Positions 30,211 to 42,297 are shown, counted from the first letter of the stretch. The stretch: DNA of 64,000 nucleotides from Achromobacter insolitus (GCF_002209555.1 NZ_NJIF01000013.1:62001-126000), one strand, 5' to 3'. Notes: generated by a model not told the origin, from the letters alone. A program made the numbers and translations.

Positions 30211-31113
30211 ATGCAACGTCTCATGCCTGTCCTGGTCGGCCTGCTCATCGTGCTGGCTGCCCTTTCTTCTTGCGTCTTCGTCGTGCGCGAGCGCGACTAT
30301 GCCCTGGTGTTCTCGCTGGGTGAAGTGCGCAAGACCATTAACGAACCCGGCCTTTACTTCAAGGCGCCGCCTCCGTTCCAGAATGTGGTGACGCTCGACA
30401 AGCGCATTCTGACCATTGAAACGAACGAAGCCGAACGCATCCAGACTTCCGAAAAGAAGAACCTGCTGATCGATTCGTACGTCAAGTGGCGCATCCTGGA
30501 TCCTCGCCAGTACTACGTGTCCACCGGCGGCAACGAGCGCGTGGCGCAGGAGCGCCTGCAAGCGCTGATCCGTGACGCGCTGAACGCCTCGGTCAACGTG
30601 CGCACCGTACGCGACGTGGTTTCGACTGAACGCGACAAGATCATGGCCGAGATCCTGACCAACGTCGCCAAGCGTGCCGAGCCCCTGGGCGTGCAGATCG
30701 TCGACGTGCGTCTGCGCCGCATCGAGTTCGCGCCGGAGATTTCGGAGTCGGTGTATCGCCGCATGGAAGCGGAGCGTACGCGCGTCGCCAACGAGCTGCG
30801 TTCCATCGGCGCCGCCGAAGGCGAAAAAATCCGCGCCGAGGCAGACCGCCAACGCGAGGTGATCGTTGCCCAGGCCTACGCCAAGGCCCAAGGCATCATG
30901 GGTGAGGGCGATGCCGCGGCTGCTGCGATCTACTCGCAGGCTTACGGCAAGAACCCGCAGTTCTACACGTACTACAAGAGTCTGGAAGCCTATCGTGCTT
31001 CGTTCTCGAAGCCGGGCGACGTGCTGGTTGTCGATCCCAGCTCCAGCTTCTTCCAGTTCATGAAGGACCCCACCGGCGACGCGCTGGCGCCGGTCACCGT
31101 GCCCTCCAAGTGA
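30211..31113 (+). CDS. hflC: HflC, subunit of the FtsH-regulating SPFH complex
   Basis: 300 residues. An N-terminal membrane anchor (about 5-24) with SSCVFVVRERDYALVF, an SPFH domain with GLYFKAPPPFQNV, and a long alpha-helical region rich in EAERTRVANELRS-type residues. It partners HflK in the inner membrane. A strong ribosome-binding site GGAGGAG lies before the ATG, 18 bp after hflK. It is followed by a clear terminator. Confidence 0.96.
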   Translation: MQRLMPVLVGLLIVLAALSSCVFVVRERDYALVFSLGEVRKTINEPGLYFKAPPPFQNVVTLDKRILTIETNEAERIQTSEKKNLLIDSYVKWRILDPRQYYVSTGGNERVAQERLQALIRDALNASVNVRTVRDVVSTERDKIMAEILTNVAKRAEPLGVQIVDVRLRRIEFAPEISESVYRRMEAERTRVANELRSIGAAEGEKIRAEADRQREVIVAQAYAKAQGIMGEGDAAAAAIYSQAYGKNPQFYTYYKSLEAYRASFSKPGDVLVVDPSSSFFQFMKDPTGDALAPVTVPSK

Positions 31114-31136
31114 TAATGCGGCGGTAACGCGGAACG

Positions 31137-31167
31137 AAAAGCCCCTTGGTATTCCAAGGGGCTTTTT
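31137..31167 (+). terminator. Rho-independent terminator after hflC
   Basis: A 13-bp stem (31137-31149 with 31154-31166, loop TATT) ends in a five-T run. It closes the hfq-hflC transcript. Confidence 0.92.
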
Positions 31168-31258
31168 GATTGTTGGCGGGCGGGCTGGCCTGCATTGCTG
31201 CAATCGGGGACGGTTGCTTGCGCGGGCAATCCCGGCTGGCGCTCGCCGCTGAACCATG

Positions 31259-31328
31259 TACAATACCGCGTAAGCTAGAAAACATTCCGCAGCGGCTGAG
31301 CGGGCTTACGCCCCCTCAGCCGCTTTTT
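31259..31328 (+). promoter_or_regulatory. Candidate promoter followed by terminator-like hairpin in the hisZ leader
   Basis: A -10-like TACAAT (31259-31264) is followed about 28 bp later by a 9-bp stem (31292-31300 with 31315-31323) and five T residues (31324-31328), 50 bp before the hisZ start. This could be an attenuator of hisZ-purA or the end of a short RNA of roughly 55-60 nt. The -35 region is poor. The stem itself is clear. Confidence 0.5.
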
Positions 31329-31377
31329 CGTTTGGGCGACGCCCACGCATCTCTTGGCGTTATTCAGGTAAACATTC

Positions 31378-32535
31378 ATGGGTAACTGGTTGCTGCCCGA
31401 GAGCCTTGCCGACGTACTTCCGGCAGAGGCCCGGCGCATCGAGGAATTGCGCCGCGAACTTCTCGATCTGTACCGCACTTACGGATTCGAGCTGGTCGCG
31501 CCGCCCCTGGTCGAATACATTGATTCATTGCTGTCCGGCACCGGCAGCGATCTGGATCTGCGCACGTGCAAGCTGGTCGACCAGCTGTCGGGCCGCACGC
31601 TGGGCGTGCGCGCGGACATGACTCCTCAGGTCACGCGCATCGATGCGCACTTGTTGAACCGCGCGGGCGTTACCCGCCTGTGCTATTGCGGTAACGTGCT
31701 GCATGCCCGCCCGGCGGACCTCCTGTCGAGCCGCGAACTGCTGCAGATCGGCGCCGAGATCTACGGCCATGCCGGTTTCGAGGCGGACCTGGAGATCATC
31801 CAGCTGGTGCTGGAAACGGTGGCCATTGCCGGCGTACGCAACCCTCGGCTGGATCTGTGCCACCCGGGCGTGCTGCGTGCTCTCCTGGAATCCGACCCGG
31901 CCGCGGCGGCCCTGTCGCAAGACGTAATTCTGCTGATGCGCGAGAAAGACGTTCCGGGATTGGGCGAACTCGCAACGCGGGCTCCCGGCCTGCGCAGCGA
32001 GACCCTGAAGGCGCTGCAATTGCTGCCCAAGCTGTATGGCGGGCCTGAAGTGCTGAAGGAAGCGCGCCGCGAACTACCATTGCTGCCCGGTGTCGTGGCG
32101 GCGCTGGATGCGTTGCAACTGGTGGTCGACGCCATGCCCAATGTTGCGTTCGGCGTGGACCTGGCCGACGTTGGGGGCTATGGCTATCATTCCGGCGTGA
32201 AGTTCGCGCTGTACGCGGAAGGCTGGCGCGACGCGCTGGTCAGTGGCGGCCGCTATGACGATGTCAGCCGTGCGTTCGGTCGGGCCCGTCCCGCCACCGG
32301 CTTCAGTCTTGATTTACGCAAGCTGGCGGCGGGTTTGCCGCCGGCGGAAAGGGCGCGTGCGGTTCGCGCGCCTTGGGGGCAAGCCCCCGCTCTGACCGAG
32401 GCGGTGCGCCGCCTGCGCCGGTCGGGGGAAATTGTCGTTCAGGTATTGCCCGGTCACGAGCAGGATCAGGACGAATTCGTTTGCGATCGCGAGCTGGCGC
32501 TGCTGGATGGCGCCTGGACGGTCAGAACGCTGTGA
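31378..32535 (+). CDS. hisZ: ATP phosphoribosyltransferase regulatory subunit HisZ
   Basis: 385 residues, a HisS paralogue lacking the anticodon domain. It has class II synthetase-like folds with [13 protein letters not shown] at the start, [17 protein letters not shown], a [10 protein letters not shown] motif and [14 protein letters not shown]. HisZ pairs with a short-form HisG to give active ATP phosphoribosyltransferase, the first step of histidine synthesis. Its presence predicts a short hisG elsewhere. It lies upstream of purA, as in other Burkholderiales. Confidence 0.95.
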   Translation: MGNWLLPESLADVLPAEARRIEELRRELLDLYRTYGFELVAPPLVEYIDSLLSGTGSDLDLRTCKLVDQLSGRTLGVRADMTPQVTRIDAHLLNRAGVTRLCYCGNVLHARPADLLSSRELLQIGAEIYGHAGFEADLEIIQLVLETVAIAGVRNPRLDLCHPGVLRALLESDPAAAALSQDVILLMREKDVPGLGELATRAPGLRSETLKALQLLPKLYGGPEVLKEARRELPLLPGVVAALDALQLVVDAMPNVAFGVDLADVGGYGYHSGVKFALYAEGWRDALVSGGRYDDVSRAFGRARPATGFSLDLRKLAAGLPPAERARAVRAPWGQAPALTEAVRRLRRSGEIVVQVLPGHEQDQDEFVCDRELALLDGAWTVRTL

Positions 32536-32539
32536 CTAA

Positions 32540-33907
<1,368 letters not shown>

Positions 33908-33925
33908 CATCGGGTTATTATTCGC

Positions 33926-33962
33926 AAGGCCGCCGCCGGTCTCATACCGGCGGCGGCCTTTT
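33926..33962 (+). terminator. Terminator after purA
   Basis: A 15-bp stem, 33926-33940 with 33946-33960, loop CTCAT, is followed by TT. It is very stable although the T-run is short. Confidence 0.85.
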
Positions 33963-33991
33963 CGTATTTATTAAGCAGGAGATGCTTGCCT

Positions 33992-34534
33992 ATGAGCACG
34001 CCGACCAATGATGACAGCCATCTGTGGGTGACGTGGGACGACTACAACCGCCTGATCGAGCGCCTTACCTTGCAGGTGCATCAATCGGGTTGGAAGTTCG
34101 ACAAGATTCTTTGCCTGGCGCGCGGCGGTATGCGCGTCGGTGACGTTATGTCCCGTATTTTTGATGTGCCGCTGGGCATCCTGGCCACAAGCAGCTATCG
34201 CGAAGCGGCCGGCACCAAGCAAGGCGACATGGATATCGCCCAGTTCATCACCATCACGCGCGGCACATTGTCCGGGCGGGTGTTGCTGGTGGACGACATG
34301 GTCGATACCGGCAAGACCTTCAGCAAAGTCTACGATCACCTGAAGAGCCAGTTTGCCGACATCACCGAGTTGCGTAGTGCGGTGCTTTGGTGGAAGGGCC
34401 ATTCCCAGGCGACGCCGGATTATTACGTCGACAAGCTGCCGACCAATCCCTGGATTCACCAGCCTTTCGAAGATTACGACAGTCTGCGTCCCCATCAGCT
34501 CGAAGCCTGGATCCGCAAGGGTTCCAAGAGCTGA
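33992..34534 (+). CDS. Type I phosphoribosyltransferase
   Basis: 180 residues. The PRPP-binding motif VLLVDDMVDTGKT lies near residue 103, preceded by the LCLARGGMRVGD loop. It resembles hypoxanthine/xanthine-guanine phosphoribosyltransferases and related PRTase-like proteins. Its place beside purA supports a purine-salvage role, but substrate cannot be read from the sequence. ATG 33992 is preferred over TTG 33986; AGGAG sits upstream at 33976-33980. The family often appears in annotations simply as phosphoribosyltransferase. Confidence 0.85.
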   Translation: MSTPTNDDSHLWVTWDDYNRLIERLTLQVHQSGWKFDKILCLARGGMRVGDVMSRIFDVPLGILATSSYREAAGTKQGDMDIAQFITITRGTLSGRVLLVDDMVDTGKTFSKVYDHLKSQFADITELRSAVLWWKGHSQATPDYYVDKLPTNPWIHQPFEDYDSLRPHQLEAWIRKGSKS

Positions 34535-34924
34535 GCATGGCGTGCCGGCGGGAGAGGGCATTCTGGTCGCCCAAGGCGCCAGGCTGCCCCTCCAGTAGTC
34601 AAAACAGCCATGACCATGCTAGAATCGCTGGTTATCGCTAAACCGAACTTGGCTTGTTACTCTTTGGGTAGTCTTTGGGTAACGGAAACAGCCAGCGGAA
34701 ATCCGGGATGGATCCGTGGTTCAGGGCTGCTAGGCAGTACTGAAACCGGCATCCGGCGCCGGGATTGCGCTTTCAAGGTTCCCAGTTCGCGGTACCTGCC
34801 TCTGTTGGTATGATTTTGGTATCGACGAGGCCGTTTACGCGTACCTGGACCCGCGCAGCGTTGCTGGTAAGCAAGCCAGGTTTGTCATCAACTTTTGTTA
34901 CCCTACAAGCAGGCCAATCACTTT
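34535..34924. other. 390-bp intergenic region upstream of rpsU
   Basis: No credible gene or tRNA is seen. A tandem repeat TCTTTGGGTA occurs at 34661-34670 and 34672-34681. A possible rpsU promoter is TTGTCA (34882-34887) with TACAAG (34904-34909), 16 bp apart. An isolated TAGAAT (34619-34624) has no -35 partner. Confidence 0.4.
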
Positions 34925-35137
34925 ATGCCTATCGTTCGACTGAAGGAAAACGAACCGTTTGAAGCCGCTCTGCGTCGCTTCAAGCGCACCATCGAAAAGA
35001 CCGGTTTGCTCACCGAGCTGCGTTCACGCGAGTTCTATGAGAAGCCCACGGCTGAGCGCAAGCGCAAGCATGCCGCCGCTGTGAAGCGCCACTACAAGCG
35101 CATCCGTAGCCAACAACTGCCCCCGCGCCTGTATTGA
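34925..35137 (+). CDS. rpsU: Small ribosomal subunit protein bS21
   Basis: 70 residues, exact family size. It starts [21 protein letters not shown] and ends in a strongly basic helix [14 protein letters not shown]. It sits on the 30S platform and aids initiation. First gene of the classical rpsU-dnaG-rpoD group. The start ATG 34925 was chosen over a longer frame that begins 30 bp upstream because it gives the conserved N-terminus. Confidence 0.98.
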   Translation: MPIVRLKENEPFEAALRRFKRTIEKTGLLTELRSREFYEKPTAERKRKHAAAVKRHYKRIRSQQLPPRLY

Positions 35138-35141
35138 TCTT

Positions 35142-35171
35142 TTGATTCCCGAATCTATTGATTCCAGAATC
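35142..35171 (+). repeat. Tandem duplication of the dnaG start region
   Basis: TTGATTCCCGAATC (35142-35155) and TTGATTCCAGAATC (35158-35171) differ at one base and lie 16 bp apart. Both would begin Met-Ile-Pro-Glu-Ser if read from TTG, but only the second is in frame with the rest of DnaG. Confidence 0.75.
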
Positions 35172-37218
35172 ATTCATCCAGGATTTGCTCGCCCGAGTCG
35201 ACGTCGTCGACGTAGTCGGGCGATACGTGCAGTTGAGAAAGGGCGGGGCCAACTTGCTTGGCCTGTGCCCTTTTCATAACGAAAAAAGTCCCTCGTTCAC
35301 TGTCAGCCCCACCAAGCAGTTCTATCACTGCTTCGGTTGCGGTGCGCATGGCAGTGCCATCACTTTCCTGATGGAACACACGGGCGCCAGTTTCCCCGAT
35401 GCCGTGCGTACTCTCGCGGCGTCGGCGGGAATGACGGTCCCCGAAGAAAACCGCAGTCCGCGCCAGCAGCAGGAATCCGCGCGCCGCAAGGCCGAGGAAT
35501 CCCGCCACACGCAGGTGCTGGATGCAGCCCAAGCGCATTATCTGAAGCAACTGCGGGCATCGCCCGCGGCGATACGCTATTTGAAGCAACGCGGCCTGAC
35601 GGGCGAAATTGCCGCGCATTTCGGTTTGGGATGGTCGGGAACCGATCGCCACGGCCTTTCGCAAGTCTTCCCGAACTACGAGGACCCGACGCTGGTCGAG
35701 TCCGGGCTGGTTATCGAATCCGAAGATGGGCGTCGCTACGATCGTTTCCGGGAACGCATCATGTTCCCGATCCGCAACGCGCGAGGCAGTCTCATTGGAT
35801 TCGGCGGCCGTATTATCGGCAAGGGCGAACCCAAGTACCTGAATTCTCCCGAAACCCCGCTGTTTTCCAAGGGGCATGAGCTCTACGGATTGTGGGAAGC
35901 GCGCCAGGCCATACGCCAGGAAGGCCAGGTCATTGTGGTCGAAGGCTACATGGACGTGGTCGGCCTGGCGCAGCAAGGCATCGCCAACGCGGTGGCCACG
36001 CTGGGTACGGCTACCACGCCAGACCATGTGAAGAAGCTGCTGCGCGCCAGCGACAAGGTGATTTTCAGTTTCGACGGCGACGGGGCGGGCCGGCGCGCCG
36101 CGTGGCGCGCCTTGCAGGCTTGTCTGCCGGTGCTGCGCGACGATATCGCGATCCGCTTCTTGTTCCTGCCATCCGAACACGATCCCGATTCATACGTGCG
36201 TGAATTGGGCGCCGAAGCCTTCCGGGCGTGCCTGGGTGAGGCGGTGGCGCTCTCTCGCTTCCTGCTGGATGAGCTGGCGTCGCGGCACAACATGACCGAG
36301 GCCGAAGGACGGGCCAGTTGCCTGCACGAGGCCAAGCCTCTGCTGGCCGCCATCCCCGAATGCGCGCTGCGCGTGCAGATCGAACGCGAAATGGCCAAGC
36401 TGGTGCAACTGACGCCAGAGGAAATGACCCAGGTCCTGGCCCAGCAGCCGGCCAAGCCATTCGCGCCTGCGTCCAAGCCGGGCGTTGCTGCGGGCGATGT
36501 CGCGGCGACTGGAGCGCCGATCCGGGAGTCCGAGGCCGGCCATCCGGACATGGGCTACGACTTTGCCGGGCACGATTTCCACGACATTCCGGCCGACGAG
36601 CCCGATTACGCGGATTACGTCCAACTGCCTGCCCAAGGTTCCGATTTTGGCGGCGGGAGCGGTCAGCGTAGCGGCGGCAAGCAGGAATGGAAAGGCAAGG
36701 GCGACTGGAAGGGCAAGGGCGACTGGAAGGGTGGCAAAGGCAACTGGAAGGGCAAGCGCGATAATGACGTGGGCGGATTTGAGGGGCGCCGCACGATGCC
36801 GTCGCTGGCCAAGCGATTGCTGGGCTTGCTGCTGGCGCATCCAGAGCTGGTCGACTCCATGGGAGACCAGCAGCTTGAAGTCATCGACCATGGTCCCCAT
36901 CTAGGTCTTGTAAGAGACTTGATCATGCTGGCGCAGTCCAGCGGCGCGCGCCATGTCGGCGCCTTGTTGGAGGCCGCGGATCCCGATTCGGACCTGGCCA
37001 CGGTGCTGAAAGGCCTGCGCGCCGACATCCTGTCCCAGGAAGACCTGCCGGATCCGCAAACGGAATGGGACGATGCCTTGAGACGAATCGAATTTGACTC
37101 GGCGAAGCTGGAGATCGCCAAGCTCGCCGCGGCGGGGCTGGCTACGGAGGAAGCGCGCAAGCGCTATCTGGAGCTTTCCAGCCGGATGGCCGTGCTGAAG
37201 GGTGCCGGCGTGCGCTAA
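35158..37218 (+). CDS. dnaG: DNA primase
   Basis: 686 residues. An N-terminal zinc ribbon (LCPFHNEKSPSFTV with CFGCGAHG), a catalytic RNA polymerase domain with Toprim motifs VVEGYMDVVGLAQ and SFDGDGAGRRA, and a C-terminal DnaB-interaction domain (about 545-686). Between core and C-terminus (about 507-536) lies an unusual linker of W-K-G-K-G-D repeats with Trp at 511, 517, 523 and 530. The start appears to be TTG at 35158, fixed by the conserved MIPESFIQDLLARVD. There is no ribosome-binding site of note, and the start region is duplicated just upstream. Confidence 0.95.
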   Translation: MIPESFIQDLLARVDVVDVVGRYVQLRKGGANLLGLCPFHNEKSPSFTVSPTKQFYHCFGCGAHGSAITFLMEHTGASFPDAVRTLAASAGMTVPEENRSPRQQQESARRKAEESRHTQVLDAAQAHYLKQLRASPAAIRYLKQRGLTGEIAAHFGLGWSGTDRHGLSQVFPNYEDPTLVESGLVIESEDGRRYDRFRERIMFPIRNARGSLIGFGGRIIGKGEPKYLNSPETPLFSKGHELYGLWEARQAIRQEGQVIVVEGYMDVVGLAQQGIANAVATLGTATTPDHVKKLLRASDKVIFSFDGDGAGRRAAWRALQACLPVLRDDIAIRFLFLPSEHDPDSYVRELGAEAFRACLGEAVALSRFLLDELASRHNMTEAEGRASCLHEAKPLLAAIPECALRVQIEREMAKLVQLTPEEMTQVLAQQPAKPFAPASKPGVAAGDVAATGAPIRESEAGHPDMGYDFAGHDFHDIPADEPDYADYVQLPAQGSDFGGGSGQRSGGKQEWKGKGDWKGKGDWKGGKGNWKGKRDNDVGGFEGRRTMPSLAKRLLGLLLAHPELVDSMGDQQLEVIDHGPHLGLVRDLIMLAQSSGARHVGALLEAADPDSDLATVLKGLRADILSQEDLPDPQTEWDDALRRIEFDSAKLEIAKLAAAGLATEEARKRYLELSSRMAVLKGAGVR
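36694..36750 (+). repeat. 18-bp tandem repeat within dnaG
   Basis: Two perfect copies of an 18-bp unit (36694-36711 and 36712-36729) and a third degenerate copy (to 36750) encode the repeated G-K-G-D-W-K linker. Unit length is a multiple of three, so copy-number change keeps the frame. Confidence 0.9.
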
Positions 37219-37994
37219 ATGCGCTAAAATCAAAGGTTGTCCCGCTGGCGGAGGCTGATCTTTGCCTTAGGGATGATCGAGTTGGGCGGTAGCAGTAAGA
37301 GATCAGGTAAGAAATCAGGTAAGAAATCAAGGCAAGGGCCGCCGAATCAAGGGCCCCCGCTTATGGATTGTAGCGTTTACAGTTGATTTTGCTGAATTCC
37401 GACTGAATTTGGTGGTAATCCTGGCGCTGCGATACATAGGCAACAAGAAATGCCTCTGGCGGGCGGAATCTATTCTGGCCGCTGGAATCTAATGGATGTA
37501 TAGGGTTTGACGCGGGACCTGCGATCCGGACGTTGTGGGTGTTCCAGAAATTGGAATATCGACACGGAACGGCAGAAATAAAAGCGGATGCGCGCGTCAA
37601 ATTTGTTACATAGTTAATTAATATAGCTGAGCGGTGAATTACGCAGTTCGGCGGCGGTCATCTCCGCGTAGCGTTAGTGGTTTGGGTGCTGTGTCTACTC
37701 AGCTGCTTGGGGCAAAGGCCCGATAAGCAAGCAACGCCTATTTATAGGCAGGCAGCCCCCCCAACGCCCGGGAGCCCCCACTGGATGAGGTCATGCACGC
37801 AAGGCGCAAGTACGGTACTGCACCGGAACGGCGTCGAGCGGGCTCGCAAGAGCCGGTGCTGCGAACAACGCAGCCGTGTGAACTCCGCTGATTCACCAGA
37901 TTTACCCGTATAACCGCCGCGTTGGGCTGCCGTCCAAGGCGGCCTCATGCGGTGCAACATGCCCAAACGGGTTGCGACGACCACGGAAGCGACT
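37219..37994. other. Long intergenic region between dnaG and rpoD
   Basis: About 775 bp with no convincing gene. The middle (about 37360-37640) is richer in A and T than the surroundings and is a likely place for rpoD promoters, though no confident hexamer pair was found. It contains a 12-bp tandem repeat near its left end and a small palindrome GCCTATTTATAGGC (37736-37749). Short open frames here lack ribosome-binding sites and protein-like composition. Confidence 0.5.
37296..37331. repeat. Three tandem 12-bp units downstream of dnaG
   Basis: Units TAAGARATCAGG at 37296-37307, 37308-37319 and 37320-37331, the last with one change. A likely variable-number repeat locus. Confidence 0.85.
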
Positions 37995-40247
<2,253 letters not shown>

Positions 40248-40256
40248 TCTTTTTTC

Positions 40257-40335
<79 letters not shown>

Positions 40336-40345
40336 AGTAAACATG

Positions 40346-40380
40346 CGGGTCTCGGAGCAATCCGAGACCCGTTTTGTTTT
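40346..40380 (+). terminator. Terminator just inside the left end of the element
   Basis: A perfect 10-bp stem (40346-40355 with 40362-40371, loop AGCAAT) is followed by TTTTGTTTT. It ends transcription of the rpoD/tRNA unit and appears to have been supplied by the element. Confidence 0.92.
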
Positions 40381-40411
40381 CCGCAATGCTGGGGCTTTTC
40401 CGCAATTCGGC

Positions 40412-40903
40412 TCAGCGCGTGGGTGCCGCCTTATCGCCTTTGCGGCGCCGGACGTATTTCTCGGTGGTCGTAACCGACCCGTGGCCGAGTTGCTTTTGGG
40501 CTTGACGGATATCGCCGGCGGCCTCGATTTTGTCGGTGCCGGCCTTGGCGCGCAAGTCGCGGAATTGGAATGCAGACTTGGGCACACCGGCTGCTTCCCG
40601 CGCCTTATCGAATCGGTCACGCAGTGCTCCGGCCGCCAGCGGCAGGCCTGATTCGTTCACCACCAGGTACAGACTGACCACCCTGTTTTCGGCCCGGTAT
40701 CGCGCCTTCCTGGCCATGATCCGGCCAATGACGGCCGCGAGTTCACCCGTAATTTCGATTCGCAGCTTTTGAGCTGTCTTGCCCTGGCGGACGTGCAGGA
40801 AGCCGTCGCGCATGTCGGTCTCCAGGAAACGCAAGGTGTCATCCGCGATGGCTTGCAGGGGGCGGATGCGCACCGGGGGGGCGCTCGCGCTGATGGTGTT
40901 CAT
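40412..40903 (-). pseudogene. 5'-truncated tyrosine recombinase (integrase) remnant
   Basis: 163 residues readable from ATG 40903. The C-terminal catalytic region of a phage integrase is evident: DGFLHVRQGKT (beta-strand Lys), FQFRDLRAKAGTD (second Arg box), LGHGSVTTTEKYVRRRKG (His and the nucleophilic Tyr). The SAM-like core-binding domain and the first catalytic Arg box are missing; the first 25 residues are unrelated. Intact relatives have about 330-390 residues. The gene points toward attL with the Tyr box closest to it, a common layout. Recombination activity is not expected. Confidence 0.8.
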
Positions 40904-41085
40904 GTAGGGCTCCAGGGATCGGCCGCGACATAGCGGCGGATGAAGTAATTGCCGAGGGGCACCAGGGCCACCGCCATCAGGGCGAGCAGCGCCAGGCCCC
41001 ACCAGATGGCGGGGATAGTTGAGGGCAGGGGGATTTGCGCGGTATGCGCGGTGGTGGGCTTCGGAGAGCAGGCCGGGTAAAGCGG
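40900..41085 (-). other. Fragment encoding one transmembrane segment, upstream of the integrase remnant
   Basis: An open frame with a hydrophobic helix IWWGLALLALMAVALVPLG and a basic end NYFIRRYVAADPWSPT. Its stop overlaps the integrase ATG (ATGA on the minus strand), as in a real operon. There is no good start codon (an internal ATG at 40977 would give 25 residues), so it may be a truncated small membrane protein left by the same deletion that removed the integrase 5' part. Confidence 0.35.
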
Positions 41086-41153
41086 TCAGTGGCATCGAAT
41101 GAAAGTCACTTTTGTACCGCTGACGTTGCGGCGCCGGCCTGCTCTCCGAAGCC
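41057..41153. repeat. Perfect 20-bp inverted repeat inside the element
   Basis: Arms 41057-41076 and 41134-41153 are exact reverse complements (GGCTTCGGAGAGCAGGCCGG), separated by 57 bp. No transposase or target duplication is seen. It could be an integrase/excisionase arm site, a large stem in RNA, or a relic. Confidence 0.8.
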
Positions 41154-41184
41154 GCCCCGACGAGCGGGGCAGGATGGTGCGGTC

Positions 41185-41262
41185 TTACAGGTCGCCGTTG
41201 CGGTCCAGCACGTTGAGAATGGACGCGACGATATCGAACAGCTCTTCAAAGAACCTGAGCAC
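41185..41262 (-). CDS. Possible 25-residue amphipathic peptide
   Basis: GTG start at 41262 with GGAG six bases upstream; stop TAA at 41185. The peptide reads LRFFEELFDIVASILNVL plus an acidic end DRNGDL, which would form an amphipathic helix with hydrophobic and acidic faces. It is short and could be chance, but composition and ribosome-binding site favour translation. Function unknown; it is not recognised as a member of any family here. Confidence 0.35.
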   Translation of the reverse strand: MLRFFEELFDIVASILNVLDRNGDL

Positions 41263-41545
41263 GGATTTCTCCGTTGACTTGGTCGTGGGGAAATGGGTGG
41301 GGTTTCTGCCGAACTGCCCGCCTAAAGCGCTCGGCGGTCGATTCAGTTCGGGCCATGTGCAAAGTTTGCGGTCACCGTTTCAGGCAGTTTGTTGAGGTCC
41401 CGGCTACGACCCGGGATGCGTCATTCTTGAAACCTAGGGAGAACGAACGCGTCCCTGGTCAAAAGGATCGGACTGCTCTATCTGGATGAGTTACTTCCTC
41501 CTCCTTTGCGAATACGCTGTTTGTTCGGAGAACGAGGGGATAGAC

Positions 41546-42157
41546 ATGGCAAAGATCCGGCTACCAATGGCAGCACTGCGGGTTACCCTCGGGGCAGCAG
41601 CGATATGTTCGTTGGTTGGATCACCGCAAGCGCTATCCATGCCAGATGCGCAATGCGCGACGATAAAAACGATCGTTTCGCAGAAGTCGAATCGTTGGGA
41701 TGGCCTTCGGGGCCAGGAGGTGCCCAGCACTAACCGGCCGGGGGCGCTATTCCAGCGGCAGCGTTGGGCTATGAGGGGAGACATTAAGCCCTTCGAGACG
41801 TGCTACATCCAGGACAAGACCTATAAAAGCGGAACCCCATTCAGGTCGGTCTACTGCACTTTCAAGGTACCCACTGTTCCGGATAAGTCCGTAATGACGG
41901 CTGAATTGAGCGAAAGGCTGCTCACCTCATTCAATGGAGTTGCGAGGGAGTTCGCTCAATGTCTTGGCTCTAAGCCGAAGGAGTCTATTGGCATGAATGA
42001 TTCCGCCACGAGTCAGACGATCGATTGGGAATGGGAATTCTCTCCGCCCGAGGTCCCGCAACCAGTGAAAGTAAGCCTAGGCGGATGGATTCCGAAAGTC
42101 GGCGTGGTGGTAGATGGCGTCTACACACACGCTTCGCTCTTGGCCACCTTCCAGTGA
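41546..42157 (+). CDS. Exported protein of unknown function carried by the element
   Basis: 203 residues with a signal peptide (about 1-31, ALRVTLGAAAICSLVGSPQALS) and therefore probably periplasmic or secreted. Four Cys in the mature part (QCATIK, TCYIQ, YCTFK, QCLGS) may form disulfides. No domain is recognised. ATG 41546 is supported by AGGGGA six bases upstream; a longer frame from 41486 is rejected. Base composition is less GC-rich than the flanking core genes, in keeping with acquired DNA. A hairpin with a 14-bp stem lies 98 bp downstream. Confidence 0.75.
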   Translation: MAKIRLPMAALRVTLGAAAICSLVGSPQALSMPDAQCATIKTIVSQKSNRWDGLRGQEVPSTNRPGALFQRQRWAMRGDIKPFETCYIQDKTYKSGTPFRSVYCTFKVPTVPDKSVMTAELSERLLTSFNGVAREFAQCLGSKPKESIGMNDSATSQTIDWEWEFSPPEVPQPVKVSLGGWIPKVGVVVDGVYTHASLLATFQ

Positions 42158-42254
42158 TTCGAGACGGCACCTAAGTGGGTTAAACACTGGCAGAAGCTTG
42201 GCGTAACTCACTCAGTTCGCCAAACTGCATTGCCGTCTTTCCACTCAATGAGGC

Positions 42255-42297
42255 TTCGGCCAGCGCTGACTCGCAGCGCTGGCCGAAACCCGCTTTT
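42255..42297 (+). terminator. Strong hairpin downstream of the exported-protein gene
   Basis: A 14-bp perfect stem (42255-42268 with 42274-42287, loop ACTCG) is followed after a few bases by CTTTTC. Probable terminator for the 41546 gene. Confidence 0.6.

Noticed and set aside
34610-34830. Possible tRNA or stable RNA upstream of rpsU
   Set aside because: No cloverleaf or conserved RNA motif can be drawn; only a 10-bp tandem repeat and weak promoter-like boxes are present.
37361-37600. 79-codon minus-strand open frame in the dnaG-rpoD gap
   Set aside because: No ribosome-binding site, composition not protein-like, and it lies in the AT-rich stretch likely to hold rpoD promoters.
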